NCBI RefSeq assembly: GCF_014192715.1
Contig: NZ_JACHYH010000007.1
Location: 124,001 to 188,000, forward strand
DNA: 64,000 nucleotides
Direction: 5' to 3'
Source: Luteibacter sp. Sphag1AF
GTDB taxonomy: Bacteria > Pseudomonadota > Gammaproteobacteria > Xanthomonadales > Rhodanobacteraceae
The notes beneath the pieces were generated by a model, which was given only the letters and a program-made list of their open reading frames with translations, made no database searches and was not told the origin of the DNA. Position numbers and translations under genes: made by a program. Below are positions 38,449-48,725 of this stretch, in pieces (position 1 is the stretch's first letter; the number at the start of each line of letters is the position of its first letter).

Positions 38449-39495
38449 TTACGGGCTCAGTGCAGTGGGCGGTTTCGCGTCCAGCAATTGCAATTGGCCG
38501 CCGGAGGTGGTGCCGGGAAGGATGTTCTGATCGGTCGTCACCAGCACCACGCCCGGCGTCAGTAGCGGCAGCAGGCCGGCAAGGAAATCGGGCGGAATCA
38601 CCACGCGGTCGATGGCCTGTGCGTCCAGCACCTTGCCTGCCTCTTCGCCGTGGCCCGGTATGCCGATGGTGATCCAGTTCGGCATGCGGGTGCCGTGCAG
38701 CAGGGGGTTGTCGCCAGGCAGGAAGCCTTCCGCCACGATGTACGCGTGCGTGCCGCTGGCTTCCTTGTCGGTAACGACAATGCGGGTGCGGCCGATTTCA
38801 ACGCCGTTGCGGTAAACCACCAGAAGATCATCAGCGGCACTCAGCACCATGGACAGCGGGCCCTCCGGAGAGGTCTCCGGATGCCATGTGAAGGTCTGGC
38901 CTTCGGGCAACTCCGTGTTCACCGTCACCGCGCCGGAGGTTGGATCAATGGGCAGGATGGCTCGTGGATGCACCACGCTGGCCGGCGACGCGCCTTCTTC
39001 GGAAACCACCACCGTCATGCCGCGTGGCGTGGCATCGAACAGGGCCCGGGCAAATCCCGTGGGCAGATGCACGCAACCGTGCGACTCGGGATAGCCCGGC
39101 ACGCCGCCCGCATGCAGTGCCACGCCGTCCCACGTGAGGCGTTGCTGGTACGGCATCGGCGCGTTGTTGTATTTGTTCGAGCGGTGGTCTTTGTCTTTTT
39201 GCAGGATCGTGAACACGCCCGTTGGCGTACGGTAGCCCTCCCGTCCGGTACTGACCGTTGCCACACCCACCAGAATGCCGTTCTGATAGGCGTATGCGCG
39301 CTGCTCCGTGAGGCTGACGATCACGGCCATCGGACCCTTCACTTTGCCGTCCGCGCCCCAGATCCATTCGCCGGGCTTCAGTGTTGCAGGCGACGTGTCG
39401 GCGGGGCTGGATTGTCGCGCGCCCCATACCGGTACGGCAGCGATCACCCCTGTGCTTATGAGGGAAAGTGCGAGACAAAGCAGCACTCGTGGCAT
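38449..39495 (-). CDS. L,D-transpeptidase (YkuD domain), exported
   Basis: A 348-residue protein with Sec signal MPRVLLCLALSLISTGVIAA. The YkuD catalytic domain spans about residues 55-155, with STGREGYRTPTGVFTI, H128 in ALHAGGVPGYP and SHGC with H139 and C141. This family forms or edits 3-3 peptidoglycan cross-links or attaches lipoproteins. A second stretch near residue 205-255 (SMVLSAADDLLVVYRNGVEI) looks like a repeat of the start of the first domain but lacks the SHGC motif. I chose ATG 39495; 19 codons of upstream frame are not signal-like. Confidence 0.9.
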   Translation of the reverse strand: MPRVLLCLALSLISTGVIAAVPVWGARQSSPADTSPATLKPGEWIWGADGKVKGPMAVIVSLTEQRAYAYQNGILVGVATVSTGREGYRTPTGVFTILQKDKDHRSNKYNNAPMPYQQRLTWDGVALHAGGVPGYPESHGCVHLPTGFARALFDATPRGMTVVVSEEGASPASVVHPRAILPIDPTSGAVTVNTELPEGQTFTWHPETSPEGPLSMVLSAADDLLVVYRNGVEIGRTRIVVTDKEASGTHAYIVAEGFLPGDNPLLHGTRMPNWITIGIPGHGEEAGKVLDAQAIDRVVIPPDFLAGLLPLLTPGVVLVTTDQNILPGTTSGGQLQLLDAKPPTALSP

Positions 39496-39593
39496 GGGGG
39501 CGTCTCCGGGGGGCAATCGTCCAAGCCTCTCCGAAGGGTCGCGACGGGTCAAGGCCGTGAGTCACATCAAGGCATTCGTGCGTGCGCCGCTGA

Positions 39594-40106
<513 letters not shown>

Positions 40107-40955
40107 TCAGGGCAGGAAAGGCGCCAGCGCGTCGGCGATGGGCAGGGGAATGCGCAGATCCAGCAGATCGTCCGCCCGGGTGACCCCAAGGTTGACCGAG
40201 GCGATGGGCAGCCCGCGCCGCGAAGCTTCCCGCACGAAGCGGTAGCCCGAATAGACCATCAAGGAGGAGCCGATCACCAGCATGGCATCGGCCCGGGCCA
40301 GGTGCGCCCATGCCGTGTCCACCCGTGCGCGGGGCACGTTTTCTCCGAAGAACACGACGTCGGGCTTCAGTACGCCCCCGCAAATCGGACAGGGTGGCAC
40401 GAGGAATGATGCAAAATCGGCATTATCAAGGTCCGCATCGCCATCGGGCGCGATGGTCGCCTGCATGTCCAGCCAGAGCGGGTTGGCTTCGGCGAGCTTC
40501 TTCTGGAAGAGGGAGCGGGGGGTGATGTCGCCGCAGGTCATGCAGCGTACGCGGTCGAGGCGTCCGTGAAGATCCACCACGTTGTGACTGCCTGCGGCTT
40601 CGTGAAGACCGTCCACATTCTGGGTCAGCAGCAGCTCGATATGGCCCGTGCGCTCCATGGCGGCAAGCGCGTGATGGGCGATGTTGGGCTCGGCCCTGCC
40701 GAACGAGCGCCAGCCGATCATGCTTCGTGCCCAATAACGGGCGCGGGCACGGGCGCTGCCCATGAAGGCCTGGAGTGTCATGGGAGGGCTGCGTTTCCAG
40801 GCACCGGCGTTATCGCGGTAATCCGGGATGCCTGAGTCCGTGCTGATGCCCGCGCCGGTAATAACGAACAGGCGCTGATGGGCCTGCACAAAGCGAGGCA
40901 ATGCCTCATGCAACGCGTCGTCAACAGGGGGCAGGGGATCGCTCAACGTGCGCAC
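40107..40955 (-). CDS. NAD-dependent protein deacylase (sirtuin, class II-like)
   Basis: A Sir2-family protein of about 282 residues. It shows FVITGAGISTDSGIPDYRD, LLLTQNVDGLHEAAGSHNV with the catalytic histidine in VDLHGRLDRV, a four-cysteine zinc site (CMTC and CPICGG), KPDVVFFGENVP and MLVIGSSLMVYSGYRFV. This most resembles SIRT4/class II enzymes. The start is uncertain: GTG 40955 follows a TATAGT hexamer by about 15 bases, while an ATG at 41009 gives an N-terminal extension that is not conserved in character. It may deacetylate metabolic enzymes; targets are unknown. Confidence 0.9.
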   Translation of the reverse strand: MRTLSDPLPPVDDALHEALPRFVQAHQRLFVITGAGISTDSGIPDYRDNAGAWKRSPPMTLQAFMGSARARARYWARSMIGWRSFGRAEPNIAHHALAAMERTGHIELLLTQNVDGLHEAAGSHNVVDLHGRLDRVRCMTCGDITPRSLFQKKLAEANPLWLDMQATIAPDGDADLDNADFASFLVPPCPICGGVLKPDVVFFGENVPRARVDTAWAHLARADAMLVIGSSLMVYSGYRFVREASRRGLPIASVNLGVTRADDLLDLRIPLPIADALAPFLP

Positions 40956-41077
40956 CGGATGCGTGGTGTAACGACTATATCGCACGGAGGGGAAGCCATG
41001 GCTATGCATCTCTGGCAAAATGGGGGTCTTGCCGACGGAATGGCTTGGAACTTGCTCCCGCCACAGCTAAGTTCCGA

Positions 41078-41207
41078 TGACGCGTCACAACATTGACGCG
41101 CGTCAACGGAAGCGATGACGTCGAAGCCCACGGTCGGTGGCCTTCGACAGGACTTCACAATCGTTTGGCTAGGTTACCGAACGTGACGACTGCGTCACTT
41201 AGTGACG
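41078..41207. promoter_or_regulatory. cluster of TGACG palindromes upstream of the pga operon
   Basis: TGACGCGTCA (41078-41087) and TTGACGCGCGTCAA (41093-41106) are perfect palindromes. TGACGTCG follows at 41116-41123. Nearer the gene, GTGACG-ACTG-CGTCAC (41183-41198) and CGTCACT-T-AGTGACG (41193-41207) share an arm. GGAACTT / AAGTTCC flank 41047-41074 just upstream. This repeated element in the 271-base gap before pgaA looks like a multi-site operator. Confidence 0.6.
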
Positions 41208-41226
41208 TAATCGGCAGGAGGTTTGG

Positions 41227-43290
41227 GTGAGCGTACGTTCAGGGGTACAGGCCACAGGATTGGCGCTCGCCATTTCTGTCGCTCTTTTTGCGTTGCCCGG
41301 CGCAGCCGCGGCCGCCACCACAGCCGAACCGGTATCCCGCGATTCGCTGATGCGACGGGTGTCCGATGAGCGCGACACGGGCCATCGCTACGAGGCCCTG
41401 CGCCACGTGGAAGACCTGCTGGCCCGCTGGCCCGAAGACCATGAGGCGCAGGTGATGCGCGCTACGCTGGTGAGTGAGCTGGGTGGTTCCGTGCGTGCGG
41501 AGGAACTGGCCCGGGCTGAGCGCCCCATGCTTCCCCCTGTGCCGTTGCAGCGCTTGCGCGCCGATGTCGTGGCGCATGAAATCCGCTGGGGCGATGCCGA
41601 GCCAGTTGACCCTCGCGTGCCTTATGCCGAGCCCGATGCGGCGGTAGCCAGCCTCGACCAGCTCATCAACGATCCGCGTCCGGAGATGAAAGACATCGCT
41701 GATCGTGCCCGCATTGATCGCCTGGTGGCACTGGACAAGGCGGGCAGGGCGCCCGAAGCGGTAGCCGAATATGACCGGCTTCGCGCGCAGAACGTCACTA
41801 TTCCTGCCTATGCCCAGCGCTCGGTCGCCGACGCGCTGCTGCAACAGCATCGGCCCGCAGAAGCGGCAAAACTCTTTGAAGAGAGCATCCGCCAGGACCC
41901 GGGTCCGTACGACAGTGAAGAAGCCGATCCGCGCATCGAGCTGTCTTACGCCTATCTGGAGTCGCAGCGCACCACCGATGCGTTCCAGACCATCGACAAG
42001 CTGGCCGACAGCGAGCCGCGCTGGATTCGCAGCCCTGCCACCCCGACGCCCTTGCAGAACTCCCGCAAGGTCGACGCTGATCTGAATGCAGCGTTGATGC
42101 GCGAATACGTGGGTCTGCTGGCCGAAGCGCACGGCCGCCTCACGGCCATGAGCGACGAGGCTCCGGCCAACGCGGCCATCCGTCGCGAGCTGGGCATGTC
42201 GGAACTTTCCCGTGGCTGGCCGCGTCGCGCGTCCGACACGCTGACCATCGCCGGCACACTGGACACCAACGACATCGGCGCCGACCTGGGCGTGGTCGAT
42301 GCCAACCGCGCACTCAACGATTACGCAGGTGTCGAGCCCGCGCTTCAGGATGCCGAATCGCTGGCGCCACGCAGTCCGCGCGTGAAGCAGGAGCGGCAAT
42401 CCTGGGAACGCGAGCGCGGCTGGCAGTTCGACATCACCCAGGCCAACGGCAAGGGCAGCAGCCCGGACTACGGTGACCGCGATTCGGAAACCCAGGCCAC
42501 GATCATGAGCCCGCTGCTTGCCGATCACTGGCGCATCCTGGGTATTGGTCGCTACGCGTCGGCAGACCTCCCCGAAGGCCACGTCGAGCGCGAACGCTTC
42601 GGCCTCGGCGTGCGCGGTTATGCGCGCGGCCTCGAAGCCTACGTGCAGGCGTTGCCCTCGACGGATCGCTTCGTCAGCCGCACGGCGTTCGAAGCTGGCG
42701 CTACCTATGCCATCACCGACCACTGGGCAGTGGCTGCCGACTGGAGCAGTGCCGGTGCGGATGTGCCGCTGCGCGCGCAGTACTACGGCATCACGGCGAA
42801 GACGCTGGATACCTCCGTCATCTGGCGAGCCAGCGAACTGACCCAGGTGAAGGTCACCGCCTCACAGGGTCGCTTCAGCGACGACAACAAGCGCACCGCG
42901 TGGCTGGCTTCCATCGTGCAGCGCGTCTACACCGCGCCCAACCTCACGCTGGATGGCGGCGTGGAACTGGGCGGCTCGCACAACACGCTGCCGGATCGTC
43001 CGTACTTCAATCCGAAACGCGACAACTCCTGGGCCGCCACGGCGCGCCTGGAAAACCTGCTGCACCAGTTCTACGACACCCAGTGGCGCCAGCGCATCGA
43101 CGTGGCCGTGGGCCAGTACGCCGAACGGGGCTTTGCCACCGACTGGCAGGCAAGCGCGCGCTACGGACAAACCTTCGAGCCACGCGCGGGCCTCAGCTTC
43201 GGCTGGGGTATCGGCTGGCATAACCAGCCTTATGACGGCAAACGCGAGTCCCGCGTCGTGCTGGACCTGACGATGCACTGGGGCGAGTGA
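41227..43290 (+). CDS. pgaA: poly-beta-1,6-GlcNAc export porin PgaA
   Basis: A 687-residue outer-membrane exporter starting at GTG with AGGAGG eight bases upstream (41217-41222). After a signal peptide (cut near AAAA-TT) come TPR repeats to about residue 400 (for example RYEALRHVEDLLARWPEDHE), then a C-terminal beta-barrel from about residue 410 with aromatic strands such as WQFDITQANGKGSSPDYGDR. PgaA guides deacetylated PNAG across the outer membrane. It is the first gene of pgaABCD; the end overlaps pgaB by four bases. Confidence 0.94.
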   Translation: MSVRSGVQATGLALAISVALFALPGAAAAATTAEPVSRDSLMRRVSDERDTGHRYEALRHVEDLLARWPEDHEAQVMRATLVSELGGSVRAEELARAERPMLPPVPLQRLRADVVAHEIRWGDAEPVDPRVPYAEPDAAVASLDQLINDPRPEMKDIADRARIDRLVALDKAGRAPEAVAEYDRLRAQNVTIPAYAQRSVADALLQQHRPAEAAKLFEESIRQDPGPYDSEEADPRIELSYAYLESQRTTDAFQTIDKLADSEPRWIRSPATPTPLQNSRKVDADLNAALMREYVGLLAEAHGRLTAMSDEAPANAAIRRELGMSELSRGWPRRASDTLTIAGTLDTNDIGADLGVVDANRALNDYAGVEPALQDAESLAPRSPRVKQERQSWERERGWQFDITQANGKGSSPDYGDRDSETQATIMSPLLADHWRILGIGRYASADLPEGHVERERFGLGVRGYARGLEAYVQALPSTDRFVSRTAFEAGATYAITDHWAVAADWSSAGADVPLRAQYYGITAKTLDTSVIWRASELTQVKVTASQGRFSDDNKRTAWLASIVQRVYTAPNLTLDGGVELGGSHNTLPDRPYFNPKRDNSWAATARLENLLHQFYDTQWRQRIDVAVGQYAERGFATDWQASARYGQTFEPRAGLSFGWGIGWHNQPYDGKRESRVVLDLTMHWGE

Positions 43291-45185
43291 ACACGATGCG
43301 CAACCTGATCACTTTTCTGCTTCTGGCCTTCTTCGCCGTTCCGGCGATGGCCCAGGCGCCTGCCATTCCCGCAGGCGCCGCCAAAAACACGCTGGTGGTG
43401 CTGGCGTACCATGATGTTCGCGACGACGTGCGCGGCAACGGCGGCGACCACGACCCGGATGCCACCAGCTCCGACAAGCTGGTCGCTCACTTCGACTGGC
43501 TGCGCGCGCACCACTACAACGTGGTCACGCTCCAGCAGGTGGTGGATGCCAGCAACGGCGGTGCCGCGCTGCCGGATCGTCCGGTGCTGCTCACCTTCGA
43601 CGACGGCCTGGAAAGCTTCTACAGCCGCGTCTACCCGCTGCTTCGCGCATACAACTATCCGGCCGTGGCCGCGCTGGTGGGCTCGTGGATCGACATGCCG
43701 GCGGGCAAGAGCATGCCGTACAACGGCGCCACCTGTGACCGCCATTGCTTCCTCACCTGGGACCAGGTGAAGGAAATTCAGCGCAGCGGTCTGGTGGAGT
43801 TCGCCTCGCACAGCTACGACCTGCATCATGGTGTGAACGCCAACCCGCAGGGCAACCAGCTGCCTGCCGCCACCTCGGCGATGGTCACGCCCGATGGCAA
43901 AACCTACGAAGACGAAGCGGCCTATACCGCGCGCATCCGTGCGGACCTGAAGAAGAGTGCCGACGAGATCGAAGCCAACACGGGCCATCGCCCGCGCGCC
44001 ATCGTGTGGCCGTACGGTTCGTACAACCGCGTTGCCACGAAGATTGCGGCCGACGTCGGCATGCCCGTGTCGATGAGCCTGGGCGATGCGCTCCCGTCGC
44101 TGGACCCCACGCGCACGATTCCGCGCCTGCTGGTCAGCGGCAACGTGGGTGCCGTGCGTCTGGCCTGGCTGATGCGTCACCAGTCGCGCATTGATCCCAC
44201 CCGCGCGGTGCAGGTGGATCTGGACTATGTCTACGATCCGGACCCGGCGCAGCAGGAAAAAAACCTTTCCAGACTGCTTGACCGCATCAAGCGCCTGCAT
44301 CCGTCGCAGGTCTGGTTGCAGGCCTATGCCGACCCGGATGGTGATGGCGTGGCGGACGCGGTGTACTTCCCGAACCGGCATCTGCCGATGCGCGCCGATC
44401 TGTACTCTCGCGTGGAGTGGCAGTTGCGCACCCGTGCCGGCGTGCGCGTCTTCGCATGGCTTCCGGTCATGGCGTTCCGGTTCCCCGATGGCAGCAAGCT
44501 GCCCGCGCTGGGGCCGGGCGGCCCGAAAGACACCGATCACTATCGGCTGGCGCCGTGGGACCCGGCGGTGCGCGCGAAGATTGGCGACGTCTACGAAGAT
44601 CTGGCACGTCATGCCGACGCGGCGGGCATCCTGTTCTCCGACGATGCCTATCTGCGCGATACCGACAACCTCGGGCCCTGGGCCCAGGACACGGCCGCCC
44701 AGCGCACGCAGCGCCTGATCGACTTCACCAACGAGCTGACCGAGCGGGTGAAGCGCTGGCGTCCGCAGGTGCTGACCGCGCGCAACATCTACGCCCGCCC
44801 GGTAGTCGATCCGGCAGCGGAAAGCTGGTTCGCGCAGAGCCTGCCGGCTTTCAATGCCGCATACAACATCACCGCCATCATGGCGATGCCGCAGCTGGAC
44901 AAGGAGTCGCCCACGGATGCGTGGTTCCGCCGCCTGCTGAAGGCGGTGACCGCCACGCCCGGTTCGCTGGACCGCACGCTGTTTGAAGTGGCCACGCAGG
45001 ACTGGGTGCACAAGAAACCCATCCCCACGGAAGACATCGCACACCGGCTGCGCCTGTTGCAGGCCGGAGGGGCGCGGCATATCGGCTACTACCCCGATGA
45101 TTTCATCGGTGACCATCCGAAGCTCGAAGTGATCCGGCCCGCGATCTCGGCGTCTGATTACCCCTATCCCCTTCCGGCGCGGTAG
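43287..45185 (+). CDS. pgaB: poly-beta-1,6-GlcNAc N-deacetylase PgaB
   Basis: A 632-residue periplasmic protein with signal NLITFLLLAFFAVPAMA. The N-terminal carbohydrate-esterase-4 deacetylase has D105 and D106 in LLTFDDGLESFYSRV and EFASHSYDLHHG. From about residue 310 comes the glycoside-hydrolase-like domain (VQVDLDYVYDPDP, AWLPVMAFRFPDG, GILFSDDAYLRD). Partial deacetylation is needed for export through PgaA. Unlike E. coli PgaB, no lipobox is evident. The GTG start is inside the pgaA end; an ATG three codons later is an alternative. Confidence 0.95.
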   Translation: MNTMRNLITFLLLAFFAVPAMAQAPAIPAGAAKNTLVVLAYHDVRDDVRGNGGDHDPDATSSDKLVAHFDWLRAHHYNVVTLQQVVDASNGGAALPDRPVLLTFDDGLESFYSRVYPLLRAYNYPAVAALVGSWIDMPAGKSMPYNGATCDRHCFLTWDQVKEIQRSGLVEFASHSYDLHHGVNANPQGNQLPAATSAMVTPDGKTYEDEAAYTARIRADLKKSADEIEANTGHRPRAIVWPYGSYNRVATKIAADVGMPVSMSLGDALPSLDPTRTIPRLLVSGNVGAVRLAWLMRHQSRIDPTRAVQVDLDYVYDPDPAQQEKNLSRLLDRIKRLHPSQVWLQAYADPDGDGVADAVYFPNRHLPMRADLYSRVEWQLRTRAGVRVFAWLPVMAFRFPDGSKLPALGPGGPKDTDHYRLAPWDPAVRAKIGDVYEDLARHADAAGILFSDDAYLRDTDNLGPWAQDTAAQRTQRLIDFTNELTERVKRWRPQVLTARNIYARPVVDPAAESWFAQSLPAFNAAYNITAIMAMPQLDKESPTDAWFRRLLKAVTATPGSLDRTLFEVATQDWVHKKPIPTEDIAHRLRLLQAGGARHIGYYPDDFIGDHPKLEVIRPAISASDYPYPLPAR

Positions 45186-45187
45186 TC

Positions 45188-46438
45188 ATGGACACGAACA
45201 TCATTCACGGCCTGCTTGAGTTTGCGTTCTTCTACCCGCTGGCGATGTCGCTGATCTGGATGAGTGGCGGCCTCATCTATTTCTTCCGCTGGGAGCGCAA
45301 CGAACCGCTGCGCGTTACCCCGCCGGAGCTTGAGGAATACCCGTTCGTTACCCTGATCGTGCCTTGCCACAACGAGGGCGAGCAGGTACGTGAAACCATC
45401 GCGCACCTGGCCGGTCAGCGTTATCCGGCGTTCGAGATCATCGCGGTCAACGATGGTTCGAGCGACGACACCGGTGCGCAGCTCGATCAGTTGACCCGCG
45501 AAGTGTCCAACCTGCGCGTGATCCATCTGGCCAGCAATCAGGGCAAGGCGATGGGGCTGCGCATGGCGGCGCTGGCCGCCAAGGGCGATTATTTCGTCTG
45601 CGTGGATGGTGACGCGCTGCTGGATGAGTACGCCACGCACTGGCTCATGTACCACATGAACGATGGCTCTCGCGTGGCGGCTGTCACGGGCAATCCGCGC
45701 ATCCGCAACCGCTCCACGTTGCTGGGCAAACTCCAGGTGGGTGAGTTCTCCTCGATCATCGGCCTCATCAAGCGTGCTCAGCGCGTGTATGGGCGCATCT
45801 TCACGGTGTCGGGCGTGATTGCGGCCTTCCGCAAGAGCGCACTGCACGATGTCGGTTACTGGAACACCGACATGGTCACCGAAGACATCGACATCAGCTG
45901 GCGCCTCCAGATGCGTCACTGGGACATCCGCTACGAACCGAACGCGCTGTGCTGGATTCTGATGCCCGAAACCGTGCGTGGCCTGTGGAAGCAGCGCCTG
46001 CGCTGGGCGCAGGGCGGCTCCGAAGTGCTGTTGCGTTATGATCGTGCGCTGATGCGCTGGCGGCAGCGCCGCATGTGGCCGGTGGCTCTGGAATACCTGT
46101 TGAGCCTGCTGTGGGCCTATGACATGGCCGCCATCGTCACGCTGTGGATTCTGGGCAAGTTCATCACCCTCCCGCCGGTGCTGCACGTCGACACGCTGCT
46201 GCCGCACTGGCACGGCGTGGTGCTGGGCGCCACGTGCCTCATCCAGTTCTTCGTCAGCCTGATTGTGGACCGCCGTTATGAAACCCGGGTGGGCCGCAAC
46301 TACTACTGGATGATCTGGTATCCGTTGATTTACTGGGTGCTCAACACCGGCACGTCGATCGTCGCGTTCCCCAAGGCGCTGTTCAAGCGCAAGGGCACGC
46401 GCGCCATCTGGGTCAGCCCGGACAGGGGAATCCGTTGA
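45188..46438 (+). CDS. pgaC: poly-beta-1,6-GlcNAc synthase PgaC
   Basis: A 416-residue inner-membrane GT2 glycosyltransferase. It has one or two N-terminal membrane segments, then VTLIVPCHNEGEQVRETI, AVNDGSSDDTG, VCVDGDALLD, the general base in TEDIDISWRLQ, and the QRLRWAQGG motif (QxxRW). C-terminal membrane segments follow. It polymerises GlcNAc from UDP-GlcNAc and works with PgaD. In other bacteria the PgaCD complex is activated by c-di-GMP. ATG is two bases after the pgaB stop. Confidence 0.97.
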   Translation: MDTNIIHGLLEFAFFYPLAMSLIWMSGGLIYFFRWERNEPLRVTPPELEEYPFVTLIVPCHNEGEQVRETIAHLAGQRYPAFEIIAVNDGSSDDTGAQLDQLTREVSNLRVIHLASNQGKAMGLRMAALAAKGDYFVCVDGDALLDEYATHWLMYHMNDGSRVAAVTGNPRIRNRSTLLGKLQVGEFSSIIGLIKRAQRVYGRIFTVSGVIAAFRKSALHDVGYWNTDMVTEDIDISWRLQMRHWDIRYEPNALCWILMPETVRGLWKQRLRWAQGGSEVLLRYDRALMRWRQRRMWPVALEYLLSLLWAYDMAAIVTLWILGKFITLPPVLHVDTLLPHWHGVVLGATCLIQFFVSLIVDRRYETRVGRNYYWMIWYPLIYWVLNTGTSIVAFPKALFKRKGTRAIWVSPDRGIR

Positions 46439-46884
46439 AAGCCGAAGCCATCATCATCCAGCGCCCGGACCACCAGAAGCCGGCGCAACGCGTCTTCTTC
46501 GGTCTGGTGACGCTCGCCGCCTGGGCGTTCTGGTTCTTCCTGTGGCTACCGCTCATCACGCTGTTCGCCTGGGCCTTTGGAGTCCACACCACCTACGTGG
46601 AGATATTCCGCAAGTCCACCGGCAATGGTGAAACCGACCTCATGACGCTGGTGACGCTGGCGGCGTGCTGCGCCATCGTGTTCATCGCCTGGTCGGTGTA
46701 CAACCGCTTCCGCTTCGGCAGCAAGGTACGCCGTCGCAACGCGCGCATCATCACGCCCGCTGAATCGGCATACGCCATGGGCACCACGGAAGAAGCCGTG
46801 CTGTCGCTGCGCGACGCACGCATCAGCACCATTGGTTTTGAAGACTCCGGCAAGCTGTACGTCGCCGGTACGCGTGAGCGCTGA
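46435..46884 (+). CDS. pgaD: PNAG synthase accessory subunit PgaD
   Basis: A 149-residue membrane protein with two hydrophobic segments near residues 20-42 and 65-85 and a cytoplasmic tail, the size and shape of PgaD. The start [20 protein letters not shown] and the [17 protein letters not shown] segment fit the family. It begins at TTG 46435 within the pgaC stop, with AGGGGA seven bases upstream. PgaD binds c-di-GMP together with PgaC in E. coli. It closes the operon. Confidence 0.9.
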   Translation: MKAEAIIIQRPDHQKPAQRVFFGLVTLAAWAFWFFLWLPLITLFAWAFGVHTTYVEIFRKSTGNGETDLMTLVTLAACCAIVFIAWSVYNRFRFGSKVRRRNARIITPAESAYAMGTTEEAVLSLRDARISTIGFEDSGKLYVAGTRER

Positions 46885-46976
46885 ACGGGCATTTCCACGC
46901 CAGCTTGACAACCTGCGCGTTGACGGCAACCTACAATGCCTCAACGCGCCGCAGCGGCGGCCAGCAGGAGATCAGC

Positions 46977-48629
46977 TTGAGTTCCAGTATCAGTGCGCTC
47001 GCGGGTAAACCGGCCACCTCGGCTCCGCTCGTGGACATTCCGCGACTTCTTGCGGCCTATCGGGATCTGACGCCCGATCCGTCGGTGCCAGAACAGCGGG
47101 TGGTGTTTGGCACCTCCGGCCATCGCGGTTCCTCGCTGGAACGCTCGTTCAACGAAACGCATGTGTGGGCCATCGTGCAGGCCGTGTGCGAATACCGCGC
47201 GAGCGCGGGCGTGGATGGGCCGTTGTTCGTCGGCATCGACACCCATGCGCTGTCCGAGCCGGCGTTCGAGAGCACGCTGGAAGTGCTGATAGCCAACGGC
47301 GTGCCCACGCGTGTGTCCAAGGGCGGTGAGTTCACGCCGACGCCCGCCGTGTCGCATGCCATCCTCAAATACAACCGCGGTCGCGACAAAGGCCTGGCAG
47401 ACGGCATCGTCATCACGCCGTCGCACAATCCGCCGGACAGTGGCGGCATCAAGTACAACCCGCCTCACGGTGGCCCCGCCGACACCGACGCCACGTCGTG
47501 GATCGCCCAGCGTGCCAACAGCCTCATCGAGGGCAAGCTTGCCGGGGTAAAGCGGGTGACCTTCGCGGCCGCCCGCGCGGCTTCGGGCACGGTGGAACAC
47601 GACTTCCTCGACGAATACGTCAGCGACCTGGCACACGCGCTCGACCTGGACGCGATCCGTGGAGCCGGCGTGCGCATGGGCGTCGATCCGCTGGGCGGAG
47701 CAGGGGTGCATTACTGGGCGGCCATTGCCGACCGTTATCGTCTGGATCTTTCGGTCGTCAGCGATCAGGTAGACCCGACGTTCTCGTTCATGTCGCTGGA
47801 CTGGGACGGCAAGGTCCGCATGGACCCTTCGTCTTCCTACGCCATGCAGCGCCTGATCGGCCTGAAGGATCGTTTCGACGTCGCCTTCGCCTGTGACACC
47901 GATCACGACCGCCACGGCGTGGTCACCGCCAGTGCCGGCCTGATGCAGGCCAACCATTACCTGGCGACCGCGGCGGATTATCTGTTCAGCCATCGCCCCG
48001 GCTGGCGCGCGGATGCCGCGGTGGGCAAGACCGTGGTCAGTACCGCCCTGATCGACCGCATCGCCAAACGGCTGGGCCGGCCGCTGCTGGAAGTGCCCGT
48101 GGGCTTCAAGTGGTTCGTGCCGGGTCTGTTCGATGGCAGTCTCGGGTTTGGCTGTGAGGAAAGCGCGGGCGCCTCCTTCCTCGACCGGAAGGGCCTTCCG
48201 TGGTCCACCGACAAGGACGGCATCGTTGCCGCACTTCTTGCCGGCGAAATGACGGCAACCGTCGGCAAAGACCCGGGCCTGATTTATCGCGACATCACGG
48301 GGGCTCTGGGCGATCCGGCCAGCTCGCGCATTGATGCGGCCGCCACGCATGCCCAGAAGGCCCGGTTGTCCCGGCTCACGCCGGAAGAAGTGGGTTCGCG
48401 CACGCTGGCCGGTGAGCCCGTGCTCCAGGTCATCAACCGCGCACCGGCCAACGACCAGCCCATCGGCGGCATCAAGGTGATGGCGGCGAACGGCTGGTTT
48501 GCCGCGCGCCCTTCAGGCACCGAAGACATCTACAAGGTGTACGGCGAATCCTTCCGCGACCAGAAGCACCTGGAGCAGATTCTGGAAGAAGCCCAGGCCA
48601 TGGTGGACAAGGCGCTCGCCGCCGGCTGA
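46977..48629 (+). CDS. pgm: phosphoglucomutase (alpha-D-glucose phosphate-specific)
   Basis: A 550-residue alpha-D-phosphohexomutase, close to E. coli Pgm in length. It has [19 protein letters not shown] at the start, the phosphoserine loop [19 protein letters not shown], the metal loop [10 protein letters not shown], the sugar loop CEESAGASF, and the phosphate-binding [14 protein letters not shown] near the end. The TTG start at 46977 has AGGAG six bases upstream, while an ATG-type start further up is not supported. It interconverts glucose-1- and glucose-6-phosphate for exopolysaccharide and glycogen precursors, fitting its place after pgaABCD. Confidence 0.95.
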   Translation: MSSSISALAGKPATSAPLVDIPRLLAAYRDLTPDPSVPEQRVVFGTSGHRGSSLERSFNETHVWAIVQAVCEYRASAGVDGPLFVGIDTHALSEPAFESTLEVLIANGVPTRVSKGGEFTPTPAVSHAILKYNRGRDKGLADGIVITPSHNPPDSGGIKYNPPHGGPADTDATSWIAQRANSLIEGKLAGVKRVTFAAARAASGTVEHDFLDEYVSDLAHALDLDAIRGAGVRMGVDPLGGAGVHYWAAIADRYRLDLSVVSDQVDPTFSFMSLDWDGKVRMDPSSSYAMQRLIGLKDRFDVAFACDTDHDRHGVVTASAGLMQANHYLATAADYLFSHRPGWRADAAVGKTVVSTALIDRIAKRLGRPLLEVPVGFKWFVPGLFDGSLGFGCEESAGASFLDRKGLPWSTDKDGIVAALLAGEMTATVGKDPGLIYRDITGALGDPASSRIDAAATHAQKARLSRLTPEEVGSRTLAGEPVLQVINRAPANDQPIGGIKVMAANGWFAARPSGTEDIYKVYGESFRDQKHLEQILEEAQAMVDKALAAG

Positions 48630-48636
48630 TGGCGCG

Positions 48637-48664
48637 GCGGCGGTGCATCTTCACGCACCGCCGC
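48637..48664 (+). terminator. GC-rich hairpin after pgm
   Basis: GCGGCGGTGC / GCACCGCCGC is a perfect 10-base stem with an 8-base loop, starting eight bases after the pgm stop. Only TT follows, so terminator strength is uncertain. Confidence 0.6.
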
Positions 48665-48725
48665 TTGCGTGCCTGAAGGGCGCGTGGCAGCGTGAATCCG
48701 TCCATCCTTCTCCGAAGAGGTCCTC

